DNA from: JABILX01 sp041648305
GTDB taxonomy: Bacteria > Patescibacteriota > Gracilibacteria > UBA1369 > LOWO2-01-FULL-3
Direction: 5' to 3'
Length of the DNA stretch: 64,000 nt
Assembly (NCBI GenBank): GCA_041648305.1
Contig: JBAZPI010000002.1
Coordinates: 1 to 64,000, forward strand
Shown here: piece after piece, positions 50,310-57,667 of the stretch
Layout: every line of letters starts with the position of its first letter
Numbering within the stretch: position 1 is the first letter of the stretch
Notes under the pieces: model-generated
What the model was told of the DNA's origin: nothing
The model's database searches: none
The model's input: the letters and a program-made list of their open reading frames with translations, nothing else
Position numbers and translations under genes: made by a program

Positions 50310-50972
50310 TTATCTACTTCCCTTTACAACAAGAACGAATTCGCCTTTTGGCGAGATTTTCTCAAAATGTTCTATGGCTTTCGACAATGGCATACGCAGA
50401 ACTTCCTCGTAAAACTTCGTGAGTTCGCGACAAATTGCGACATCCCTGTCTCCCAGATATTCTTTTAATTCCTGTAACGTCCTTAATATTCTGTGCGGCG
50501 ACTCGAAAATCACTAATGTTCGCGGCTCTTCTTTTAAATTGTTAAGCAAAGTTTGGCGACCTTTTTTCAATGGCAGAAAGCCCAAATATAAAAATTTGTC
50601 CATTGGAAGTCCGCTCACTACGATTGCTGCGAGCAGGCTTGATGCGCCAGGGATCGGGATGATTTTCACATTTTCTTCCAAAGCTCTTCTTATCAAAGAA
50701 TAGGCCGGATCGGAAATTCCCGGAGTTCCTGCGTCAGAGACCAGCGCGATGGTTTTGCCCTCTTTTAATAAATCGACGATTTTTTCCAATTTTCCATGGC
50801 TCGAATACGAGTGAAAACTTATGGTCGGCGTTTTTATTTCATATTTCTGCAGGAGTTTTTGAGTGTGGCGCGTATCTTCGGCTGCGATGTAATCAACTTC
50901 TTTTAGAGTTCTTAGTGCGCGCAGCGTGACGTCTTCGAGATTCCCGATTGGAGTTGAAACTATGTACAACAT
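50310..50972 (-). CDS. rsmI: 16S rRNA 2'-O-methyltransferase RsmI
   Basis: A 220-residue SAM-dependent tetrapyrrole-methylase-fold enzyme that methylates the ribose of C1402 in 16S rRNA. Visible: the N-terminal LYIVSTPIGNLEDVTLRAL, AEDTRHTQKLL, ALVSDAGTPGISDPAYSL and VIFESPHRILRTL. It is shorter than E. coli RsmI (286) because the C-terminal extension is missing. Its ATG directly abuts tsaB (no gap), so the pair is coupled. Confidence 0.95.
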   Translation of the reverse strand: MLYIVSTPIGNLEDVTLRALRTLKEVDYIAAEDTRHTQKLLQKYEIKTPTISFHSYSSHGKLEKIVDLLKEGKTIALVSDAGTPGISDPAYSLIRRALEENVKIIPIPGASSLLAAIVVSGLPMDKFLYLGFLPLKKGRQTLLNNLKEEPRTLVIFESPHRILRTLQELKEYLGDRDVAICRELTKFYEEVLRMPLSKAIEHFEKISPKGEFVLVVKGSR

Positions 50973-51611
50973 TTATTTAATTGGTTTAGGGATAGATATG
51001 TCAGGACTTTTTATGTATAAAGGCTCGACGATTTTTGATTTTTCGAGATTTTTGGTTTGAATTTTAAGTATGGCCTCGCCGAATGTCAGCTTTGGTTTTA
51101 TAAATTTGAAGTTTTTCAAAGCTTCCTTTTGTTCCGGGAAAAGTTCGCCGAATATTTTTTTAATTTTTCTTTCTTTTAAAAGTTTCTGTGCTTCGGATAT
51201 TTTCGAGATAATTGGTTTATCGTTTTTTTTGAATTGGATCGAAATTTCGCTCTTTCCCGCGAAGAGGACGAGGGCTGTATCGTGCGCGGGGCCGTACGCG
51301 ATTCTTAAAAAATTGTACATATCGATGCTATATATTGGAATCTGTTGCAAATATGAGATCATATTTGCAACTGTTATCCCGATTCTCAAGCCTGTGAATG
51401 AGCCCGGGCCTTTAACTACAATAATTTTGTCGAGGTCTTTGAATGGGAGTCCGCCACGAAGTCCGGCGCCGCAAATTTCTGCGATGGCCGGCATCAATTT
51501 TTCCGCTTCGTCGTTTTTCGATTCCCACGATTTTTCGCGCAAAACTTTTTTACCTTCAAGAAGCGCGATTGAGGTCATGCGAGAAGCCGTGTTTATTGCG
51601 AGTGTTACCAT
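50973..51611 (-). CDS. tsaB: tRNA threonylcarbamoyladenosine protein TsaB
   Basis: A 212-residue ASKHA-fold protein that partners TsaD in making t6A37 in tRNA. It has LAINTASRMTSIALLEG, the central VVKGPGSFTGLRIGITVAN, and a shorter C-terminal half. The ATG at 51611 is used because the frame upstream of it runs into the amidase gene and does not resemble TsaB. It overlaps the end of the amidase-SpoIID gene by 7 bases. Confidence 0.92.
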   Translation of the reverse strand: MVTLAINTASRMTSIALLEGKKVLREKSWESKNDEAEKLMPAIAEICGAGLRGGLPFKDLDKIIVVKGPGSFTGLRIGITVANMISYLQQIPIYSIDMYNFLRIAYGPAHDTALVLFAGKSEISIQFKKNDKPIISKISEAQKLLKERKIKKIFGELFPEQKEALKNFKFIKPKLTFGEAILKIQTKNLEKSKIVEPLYIKSPDISIPKPIK

Positions 51612-54349
51612 AATTTTGTCACTTCGGTATTTGTATAATAATATTTTAAAATTTCCTTGTAACTGTAGCCGTTTTGAGCCATTCCTTTTGCTCCACAACC
51701 ACTCATTCCGACTCCATGCCCGCTTTGCGCGGCGCCTTGGCAATATGAATCATCAACCGAAATTAAATACGGCGCGTTCCAATCCCATACCTCTAGGGCG
51801 CTTTTCGTCTTGCCGTCGCTTGAGCTGAAATATGGGGTTTTTATCAGTTGGCCGCCGTATGTGACCACTTCACCTTCCGTGTCTTCAACCGCTTTTACGA
51901 CGTTCGGCGCGCGCGATTCATATCCGTAGCCCAAGTATTTTTGGCAGATTGCCGGGTCGTCGTTCAGATCGTAGGGCTTGCCCGGGAATTTTTCGGCGTA
52001 GTGCATGTAGAATTTCGCGTATGAGCGGGCTGCGATAGAAATTGCTTTTATTTTTTCAGTGGGCTCCGAGTTCGGTTCTTCCGCCAAGCCTTTGAGGTAA
52101 TCCTCAAGTGGGAGTTCGTTGATCACCGTATATTCGCCATCGATAATTTGAAATTCAAGTGTCCCACGGAATTTATTGTCATTGTACGAGCTGTCCCACG
52201 AGGAGGTTCTGTCAAAATTTTTAATCTCCAAATATGCATCTTCTTTAGCCTTCGCTTTGTATGAGCTGCTGTTTTCGAGTGTTGCTTCCTCCCCTGCTTT
52301 GATTGTTTTGAGTTTCTCTCCTTTGCTGTTGTAGAGGTAAAATTCTTTATTGCTTGTGACTACCGGATGGTCGTAAAAACTTATTCTAACCCTTACGTTC
52401 CCGCCTTTGTCCTGTGAGAGCTCCTGATCCGTCACGTTTACGTGCTCTGCATCGTAAGCGTAAACTTCGCTTTTGTCGGCTTCAGAGGGCTGCACCGAAA
52501 CAATATCGTAATGGATCGAAATTCTTTTTTGCACAAAACGTTTCCCATTGATTTTCGGGATGATCACAAACGGTCGGTCGGTTTTGAGGGTTGCATTTTT
52601 GCTAACTTTGATTACCACGTCTATTTCTATCGTCTCTCCCGGCTTCACTTGTTTTTTCGTGAAAGATTTATTTGTGACCGTTATATCGTTGTCTTTTATG
52701 TAACCAAGTGTAATGTTTTTTGTATCCCAAGTTTCGGATCCTATATTTTGAATTCTTGCCCACAGCGTGTAGGTCGCTCCTTTTTCAAATTGATTCAGCG
52801 TGGTCTGTCTAATCAAATCTCCTGCGTATCCAGTTTTACTTATCAGTGTTGAGTATTTGATATCATCACCATTTAGTTCGCCGCCTCCTTTCAAGATCAC
52901 GTGGAGCTGTTCCGAATATGCGCCATATTCTCCCGGGGCTTCATAAACAACTTTAAACGTGCCGGTCTCCCCTTTTGCAACTTTCCCCTCTTGCAAAAAA
53001 CCTACAGGCTTATTACCTATTCTCAAATAAGCTTTGTTTTTGCCAATCCTGGTCCAAGTGATATTCCCTGTGTTTTTCAGTTTGACCAATCCTTCAAATT
53101 TTTCTCCTTTTTGCATTGTTGAAGGCAGCTTGTCGTATGATATCAGGTCGTAGGTGTATATCGGCATGTTGACTTTCACCGGAAGAACTTTGTAGTCGCT
53201 CAGTTTTTTTCCTTCATTTACGACGAGTGTTAAATCGAGAAATACCAAATTACTTTTGGTCTTTGATTTAATTTTAAATGTGAATGTTCCTGTTTTCCCC
53301 GGAGCCACACTTTTTTCTTTCATCATCGCCAGCTTCACTCCACTTCTTTCCGGAAACTCCACAATTTGCTCATTGTCGAGATTTTTGTTCACAACCAGAA
53401 ACGTTTCACTGTTCCAGGTTTTCTTGCCGATGTTTTCAAATTTGATGGTGACTGTTTTCGTTTCCTGAGGTTCCATTTCGAGATAGTATGTGCTCGATTT
53501 ATCTATAAAATCATAGTCTTTGACAAATTTGGGCTTGTCTTCGTCATTGATGCTTTTTGCCATACTTGCGATCATCGGGATGATGTCATAGAGATTATTG
53601 CCCGGGCACGTGGTGTCCATGATGTCGCGATGCCCCATCACATTTGCGCGAATGCTCCCTCTGAATGTTCCATATCCTTCCGGATTGATGTTGTGAATTT
53701 TTGATTTAATTGAAATCAGTTTCGCGAGCGAGTTTATTGCCGCTTGCGGGACTTCCTCTCCGTTTTCATCGTAGCTGCCAAGAATTGCGATTCCTATGGA
53801 TCCGATGTTTCCCGGGCCGGCGTGGCCTCCGACTACGCCTTCGCCTCCATATCTGCCTTCGTACACGCGACCTTGTTGATCAATGATGTAGTTGTATCCG
53901 ATATCGCCCCATCCTCTTGTAAATGAGTGATAATGATAAATGTCTCTTATTGCTTGTTTTGGGTTGTCCAAATTGCTTGTTGTTTCCGTGTGGTGAATTA
54001 TAAATTTTGTAACTTGTTCCGGATATTCCGGCGGCCATTTGAATGCGCGACCAAGCGAGTCGTGAGTGACAGTTCGCGAAATTTCTAATTCATCAGCGTA
54101 GGTTTCAGCGAAGTTTTCGTCCAATTCTATGAGATCCGGTTCCGAATCGTTGTTTTCCAAAAACAAATAGCTTTCATCCGCCCCCCACTCCTCTCGCGAG
54201 ATGATGTCTTTTTCGGATTCGAAATATGAGGCTGCGAACGCGGTTTGCGTTGGCGACGCTAGTAGCGCGGTTTGTGTCGCCAGCGCGGTTAACGCAAAAA
54301 CTGATATGAGGAGTGATTTCAGGGGTGATTTTGGGAGGAATCTGTTCAT
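51605..54349 (-). CDS. PGRP-type amidase with Ig-like repeats and SpoIID domain
   Basis: A 914-residue exported protein. A signal peptide (residues 15-40) is followed by an N-acetylmuramoyl-alanine amidase/PGRP domain (about 90-300) with zinc ligands in FIIHHTE, VMGHRD and TTCPG. Three Ig-like modules follow (each with FENIGKKTW, LKNTGNITW, IQNIGSETW), then a SpoIID/LytB domain (about 720-914: NELPLEDYLKG..., FSSSDGKTKSALEVWDW, SGHGVGMSGCGAKGMA). Together it could cut both the peptide and glycan parts of peptidoglycan, for division or surface remodelling. It leads the tsaB-rsmI-pilin run. Confidence 0.92.
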   Translation of the reverse strand: MNRFLPKSPLKSLLISVFALTALATQTALLASPTQTAFAASYFESEKDIISREEWGADESYLFLENNDSEPDLIELDENFAETYADELEISRTVTHDSLGRAFKWPPEYPEQVTKFIIHHTETTSNLDNPKQAIRDIYHYHSFTRGWGDIGYNYIIDQQGRVYEGRYGGEGVVGGHAGPGNIGSIGIAILGSYDENGEEVPQAAINSLAKLISIKSKIHNINPEGYGTFRGSIRANVMGHRDIMDTTCPGNNLYDIIPMIASMAKSINDEDKPKFVKDYDFIDKSSTYYLEMEPQETKTVTIKFENIGKKTWNSETFLVVNKNLDNEQIVEFPERSGVKLAMMKEKSVAPGKTGTFTFKIKSKTKSNLVFLDLTLVVNEGKKLSDYKVLPVKVNMPIYTYDLISYDKLPSTMQKGEKFEGLVKLKNTGNITWTRIGKNKAYLRIGNKPVGFLQEGKVAKGETGTFKVVYEAPGEYGAYSEQLHVILKGGGELNGDDIKYSTLISKTGYAGDLIRQTTLNQFEKGATYTLWARIQNIGSETWDTKNITLGYIKDNDITVTNKSFTKKQVKPGETIEIDVVIKVSKNATLKTDRPFVIIPKINGKRFVQKRISIHYDIVSVQPSEADKSEVYAYDAEHVNVTDQELSQDKGGNVRVRISFYDHPVVTSNKEFYLYNSKGEKLKTIKAGEEATLENSSSYKAKAKEDAYLEIKNFDRTSSWDSSYNDNKFRGTLEFQIIDGEYTVINELPLEDYLKGLAEEPNSEPTEKIKAISIAARSYAKFYMHYAEKFPGKPYDLNDDPAICQKYLGYGYESRAPNVVKAVEDTEGEVVTYGGQLIKTPYFSSSDGKTKSALEVWDWNAPYLISVDDSYCQGAAQSGHGVGMSGCGAKGMAQNGYSYKEILKYYYTNTEVTKLW

Positions 54350-54435
54350 TTCTTTTTTATTATTGAGGGGACGGGCGGACTCTTTAGGGATTCTCCGGTC
54401 GATTATACAAAATCCCGGAAAAAGTCGCCAGTAGG

Positions 54436-54580
54436 ACTAGGTTTTCCCGGGGAAAATTTTACAGGTTAGAGTTTACAGGTTGGCACATTTCCCCGGGGAA
54501 AATGTGCTGGATTTCCCCGGGGAAAGTTTTACAGGTTGGAATTTACAGGTTGAACCATTTCCCCGGGGAAAAGCGCCGAG
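54436..54580. repeat. Clustered CCCCGGGG palindromes with TTTACAGGTT repeats
   Basis: Four palindromes of the TTTCCCCGGGGAAA type at 54442, 54488, 54512 and 54558 (spacing 46, 24, 46). Between 1-2 and 3-4 lie pairs of TTTACAGGTT. The second is part of a 25-base near-palindrome with GCACA/TGTGC arms. The cluster sits just upstream of the amidase gene and before the ncRNA promoter. Confidence 0.75.
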
Positions 54581-54627
54581 CTTCCCCACGAAAATTCGTA
54601 ATTTGCCCCAAAAACGATTTTCGGCCC

Positions 54628-54656
54628 TTGTTTTTTCTGCGTTTTTATGCTACTAT
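54628..54656 (+). promoter_or_regulatory. Promoter of the structured RNA
   Basis: TTGTTT (54628-54633), a 17-base spacer and TACTAT (54651-54656). It points to the structured region that ends in a hairpin at 54800-54845. Confidence 0.55.
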
Positions 54657-54660
54657 ATTA

Positions 54661-54850
54661 GTGTTAGATGATGATTTTTTGACTTCGGTTAGATTCTCAT
54701 CGTCTGGCATCGGTTCTCTTCTCTTTTCCTTCGGGATTTGAGAGGAAAGCCCCTCCGGTATTCTCTCGATCACTTCGGTGGTCTGGAAAGTACCACAGAA
54801 AACAGGTCCAAAATGTCATTTATCTTGACATTCGGGCCTGTTTTCATTTA
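54661..54850 (+). ncRNA. Structured RNA with RNase P-like signature strings, possibly a truncated rnpB
   Basis: A promoter, several stems (GATCAC-TTCG-GTGGTC at 54768-54783; CC-TTCG-GG at 54728) and a long 3' hairpin AAAACAGG...CCTGTTTT make a likely 190-base RNA. It contains GAGGAAAG (54742-54749) and GGAAAGTACCACAGAAAACA (54785-54804), in the order of the bacterial RNase P conserved regions CR-I and the GAAAGUGCCACAGA element. The later parts (GGTAAACCCC; the ACAGAA...GGCUUA of CR-V) are not seen, so it would be a 5' fragment or a minimal form. It could also be a leader of the gene at 54922. Confidence 0.45.
54800..54850 (+). terminator. Long hairpin ending the structured RNA
   Basis: AAAACAGG-T-CC and ATGTCA pair with TGACAT and GG-G-CCTGTTTT around a 7-base loop (TTTATCT), followed by CATTT. 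It works as a terminator or attenuator before the 425-residue gene at 54922. Confidence 0.65.
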
Positions 54851-54921
54851 CAGTCCAGCCTTGCGGGGGCAGGATCCCATTGCACAAGCTTTTATTTGAT
54901 ATTTGATCGCCATAACAATTT

Positions 54922-56199
54922 ATGCAGGAATCGTTTAACTTGAAGTATCGCAAGTCGAACTTCTCTGATCGCGTACTCATTGAGAAAGAAGGGGAAATCA
55001 TTATTTATGACAAGGGTTTTCGTTTGAAAGGAAAAGGAGCCGGAGATAAGGGTGAGTTCATCAATTACTCTGATATCAAAGAGTTTTTTTACAAAAGCGA
55101 CAGACTCTTTTTTATAACTTTTGCGAAGTCCAAATATACTTTGAGCAATGCAGGGACAGCTTTTGAGGAATTTTTAAGAGCGATTTATAAAATGAGAAAT
55201 GAGTACTTGGTCGACGCCTTGTTCATGAAGCAAGGGAAACTCAAATCCGAGTTTGATGGAAGTTTTGAACGATTCAGCAAGTTCAGTAAGCCGATCAACA
55301 AAGGAAAGGCGAAGCTGCGGTTGTATGAAGGGAGTTTAGTTGTTGTTCCCGAAATTCAAGACGTGTTTGGGCTTAATTTTAATTTCGTGAATTTTCACGA
55401 GTTTGATGAGGACGAATACAATTTGAAGATCACAATGGATGACGGAAGTTTTGTTGTTTTTGCACAGCTTTCGAATGACTTCGAACTTTTTCAGGAAACT
55501 GTTGATAGCCTTCTTGGCGGATTGTATGAAACAATTGTGAACGATGATTTGAAAGAGGTTTTTTACGGATTTGACGCCGGTACGCTTTTGAAATTTGCGT
55601 TTAAAGTAAGAGGGGGGAAATCGATCAGTTTAAAAGAGGTCCAAAAAATTGATAAAGATTTGGCCGGTAAACTTCTTGAAGTTTTCTTTGATGATGAAAT
55701 CGCGAAGAAGAAGTTTGAATTGTTTGAAGACATGACAGACGAATATGCCCGATTTTTTGGGATAGCGCGCGATCCTATCACTAGAGATGGGTTCATTAGG
55801 TGGGTTATGTACGCGATCCCCGAGAACAATGTTGTTACTTTCACTATTTTGCCGAAGCTTTATCCGAATTTGAGAGAGAATGAAAAACCGGAAAATAATC
55901 AGCCGGTTCTCCATGACACATATTTTTTCAAAATAATAATGGAAAAGGGGTTCCCTTCCGATAAAGTTGGCGATAAGGTTTTGGAAATTGAGCAGACGTT
56001 GGTTAATTTACATTTTGCGAAGGATCCTTGTTATAAGGACAAAAGAGAACTTAAAAATTCTCCTTATAAATACGCGATTCGCAAGCTTCCTTATTTGAGG
56101 ATTTTGAGAAAATCTTTTTCCGGCAGGGCCGCAGCTTCGGACGCTACGGAGTGGACTAAACAAGCAAAAGAAATTATGGAAAGGTCTAGACTTTTATAA
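54922..56199 (+). CDS. Hypothetical protein, 425 residues
   Basis: No family recognised. It is a soluble, charged alpha/beta protein. The N-terminal 65 residues (FSDRVLIEKEGEIIIYDKGF and GEFINYSDIKEFFYKSDRLF) look like a PH-like strand array, repeated near 90-190 (AKLRLYEGSLVVVPEIQDVFGL). The C-terminal part has IPENNVVTFTILPKLYPNL and ends in basic helices (ERSRLL). It follows the structured RNA by 70 bases and precedes trxA by 16 bases. Confidence 0.7.
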   Translation: MQESFNLKYRKSNFSDRVLIEKEGEIIIYDKGFRLKGKGAGDKGEFINYSDIKEFFYKSDRLFFITFAKSKYTLSNAGTAFEEFLRAIYKMRNEYLVDALFMKQGKLKSEFDGSFERFSKFSKPINKGKAKLRLYEGSLVVVPEIQDVFGLNFNFVNFHEFDEDEYNLKITMDDGSFVVFAQLSNDFELFQETVDSLLGGLYETIVNDDLKEVFYGFDAGTLLKFAFKVRGGKSISLKEVQKIDKDLAGKLLEVFFDDEIAKKKFELFEDMTDEYARFFGIARDPITRDGFIRWVMYAIPENNVVTFTILPKLYPNLRENEKPENNQPVLHDTYFFKIIMEKGFPSDKVGDKVLEIEQTLVNLHFAKDPCYKDKRELKNSPYKYAIRKLPYLRILRKSFSGRAAASDATEWTKQAKEIMERSRLL

Positions 56200-56215
56200 T
56201 TTAACCATTTTAAAA

Positions 56216-56545
56216 ATGTCAGTACATTTTAGTGATGAGAACTTCGATGAGGAAGTGCTAAGGGCTGAAAAGCCAGTGATTGTTGATTTTTACGCTGAAT
56301 GGTGCGGGCCGTGCAAAATGATGGGACCTGTGATTGACGAATTGGCTGAGGAGATGAAAGACACGTGGGTTATTGGCAAAATAAATGTTGATGAATCGCC
56401 GAATACGGCGGGCAAATATGGAGTTCAAAGTATACCGACTGTTATTTTCTTCAATAAGGGCGAAGAAGTTGGGCGCAGTATCGGATTTCAGAGCAAAGAG
56501 GCACTGAAGGCGAAGATGATTGGGGAACCTCTGAAAAACGCGTAA
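56216..56545 (+). CDS. trxA: Thioredoxin
   Basis: A 109-residue thioredoxin of normal size, with the redox site FYAEWCGPCKMMGPV and the cis-proline loop IPTVIFF. It reduces protein disulfides in the cytosol. TATAAT (56195-56200) overlaps the end of the preceding gene and TTTAACC lies 9 bases before the ATG, so it can be expressed alone. The last codons form one arm of a 17-bp inverted repeat. Confidence 0.96.
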   Translation: MSVHFSDENFDEEVLRAEKPVIVDFYAEWCGPCKMMGPVIDELAEEMKDTWVIGKINVDESPNTAGKYGVQSIPTVIFFNKGEEVGRSIGFQSKEALKAKMIGEPLKNA

Positions 56546-56645
56546 TGCTGTGTCGATTTCGGAGCTTCCTTGTCGCCGTACAGGTTCGTACGGCTCCTGC
56601 GTAACCTCCTCATCTCCTTGCATTCCATCGTTTTTCAGAGGTTCC
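56524..56645. repeat. 17-bp perfect inverted repeat around the trxA 3' end
   Basis: GGAACCTCTGAAAAACG (56524-56540, last trxA codons) and its exact complement CGTTTTTCAGAGGTTCC (56629-56645), 88 bases apart. Inside is GCCGTAC-AGGTTC-GTACGGC. The region 56546-56668 holds no gene. Confidence 0.8.
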
Positions 56646-56668
56646 TTAGGTGAGTACGCAGGTTCTCA

Positions 56669-57109
56669 CTAGGCTTTTTTTGCCGCTGAAAGAGCCAGGC
56701 GGTCGACTTTAAGATTATGTTTGTCTTCGTGGTGAGCCTTTACCCAATCCCATTTAATATTAAGCCAAGCTGAAAGCTTTTCAATTTCAGCCCAAAGATC
56801 TTGGTTCTTTTTCTTTTTCCAGCCTGAGTTGAGCGTTTGGACAATGAGGTTTGAGTCTATAAAGAATTGGATTTGGATGTTTTGGATTTGGTCACGCCCA
56901 TATTTTTTGTGGAGATATTTTAGAGCTTCAATGACGGCCATCATTTCCATCCGGTTGTTTGTCGTATCTTTTGTGTGGCCGGAGAGGGCGATTTCTTTTC
57001 CGTCGCCGGTTCCACCGCTTTCTGTGATGATTGCCGCCCAGCCTCCGGGACCAGGATTCCCGAGACAACTGCCGTCTGTATATATTTTTACTGTTTTGCT
57101 TTCAGCCAT
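56669..57109 (-). CDS. rnhA: Ribonuclease HI
   Basis: A 146-residue RNase H that cuts RNA in RNA-DNA hybrids. It has the catalytic Asp in IYTDGSCLGNPGPGGWAAI, the Glu in NNRMEMMAVIEAL, Asp in FFIDSNLIVQ and a final VDRLA. The ATG at 57109 is used: it lies 5 residues before the first strand, while a longer start (57157) would add 16 unusual residues. Divergent from rlmH. Confidence 0.95.
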   Translation of the reverse strand: MAESKTVKIYTDGSCLGNPGPGGWAAIITESGGTGDGKEIALSGHTKDTTNNRMEMMAVIEALKYLHKKYGRDQIQNIQIQFFIDSNLIVQTLNSGWKKKKNQDLWAEIEKLSAWLNIKWDWVKAHHEDKHNLKVDRLALSAAKKA

Positions 57110-57177
57110 TTTGGTATGATTCGTGCCAGTGATTTGTGTCGGCTTAGAATTTACCATAAGACAATATCCGAAGCGAA

Positions 57178-57645
57178 ATGAAAATCCAAGTTATACAAGT
57201 CGGGAAAAATAAGGATCGTTATATCGAGGAAGGCGTGAAAGAATTTTCGAAGCGCTTGCAACAGTTTTGCAATATAGAAATAAGCACTTTGCAAGGAGCC
57301 GATGTCGGCGTGAATATGCCGCGTGAAAAAATTGTGGCTGACGAGAGCATGAGGGTGGCTCGCATGATACCGCGTGACGCTTTTGTTGTTGTTTTGGATG
57401 AGAAGGGAAAGGAGCTAAATTCAGTTGAGTTTTCTGGAATTCTTGAGAAGGCCAAAGATATGGGGCAAACTTTGGTTTTCGTTATTGGCGGGGCCTTTGG
57501 GCTTTCTTCCAACTTGAAGGGAAGCGCGAATTTATTACTTTCCATGTCGAAAATGACTTTCACTCACCAAATGATTAGGCCTTTTTTGCTTGAACAAATT
57601 TATCGCGGATTTTGTATTTTGGGAGGCAAAGAGTATCATTATTGA
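57178..57645 (+). CDS. rlmH: 23S rRNA pseudouridine1915 N3-methyltransferase RlmH
   Basis: A 155-residue SPOUT methyltransferase that methylates pseudouridine 1915 of 23S rRNA using SAM. It shows the N-terminal MKIQVIQVGKNKD, the SAM loop VIGGAFGLSSNLKG and the C-terminal knot MTFTHQMIRPFLLEQIYRGF. The length matches E. coli (155). It ends in TGA and precedes the Memo-CapA gene by 22 bases. Confidence 0.97.
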   Translation: MKIQVIQVGKNKDRYIEEGVKEFSKRLQQFCNIEISTLQGADVGVNMPREKIVADESMRVARMIPRDAFVVVLDEKGKELNSVEFSGILEKAKDMGQTLVFVIGGAFGLSSNLKGSANLLLSMSKMTFTHQMIRPFLLEQIYRGFCILGGKEYHY

Positions 57646-57667
57646 AGTTTAAGATAAATAATTTGTT

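Noticed and set aside
51612..51743. A 44-residue N-terminal extension of TsaB
   Set aside because: It lies within the amidase-SpoIID coding region and does not resemble TsaB.
54436..54580. CRISPR-like array
   Set aside because: Units are palindromes with short repeats between them at unequal spacing; no unique spacers and no cas genes.
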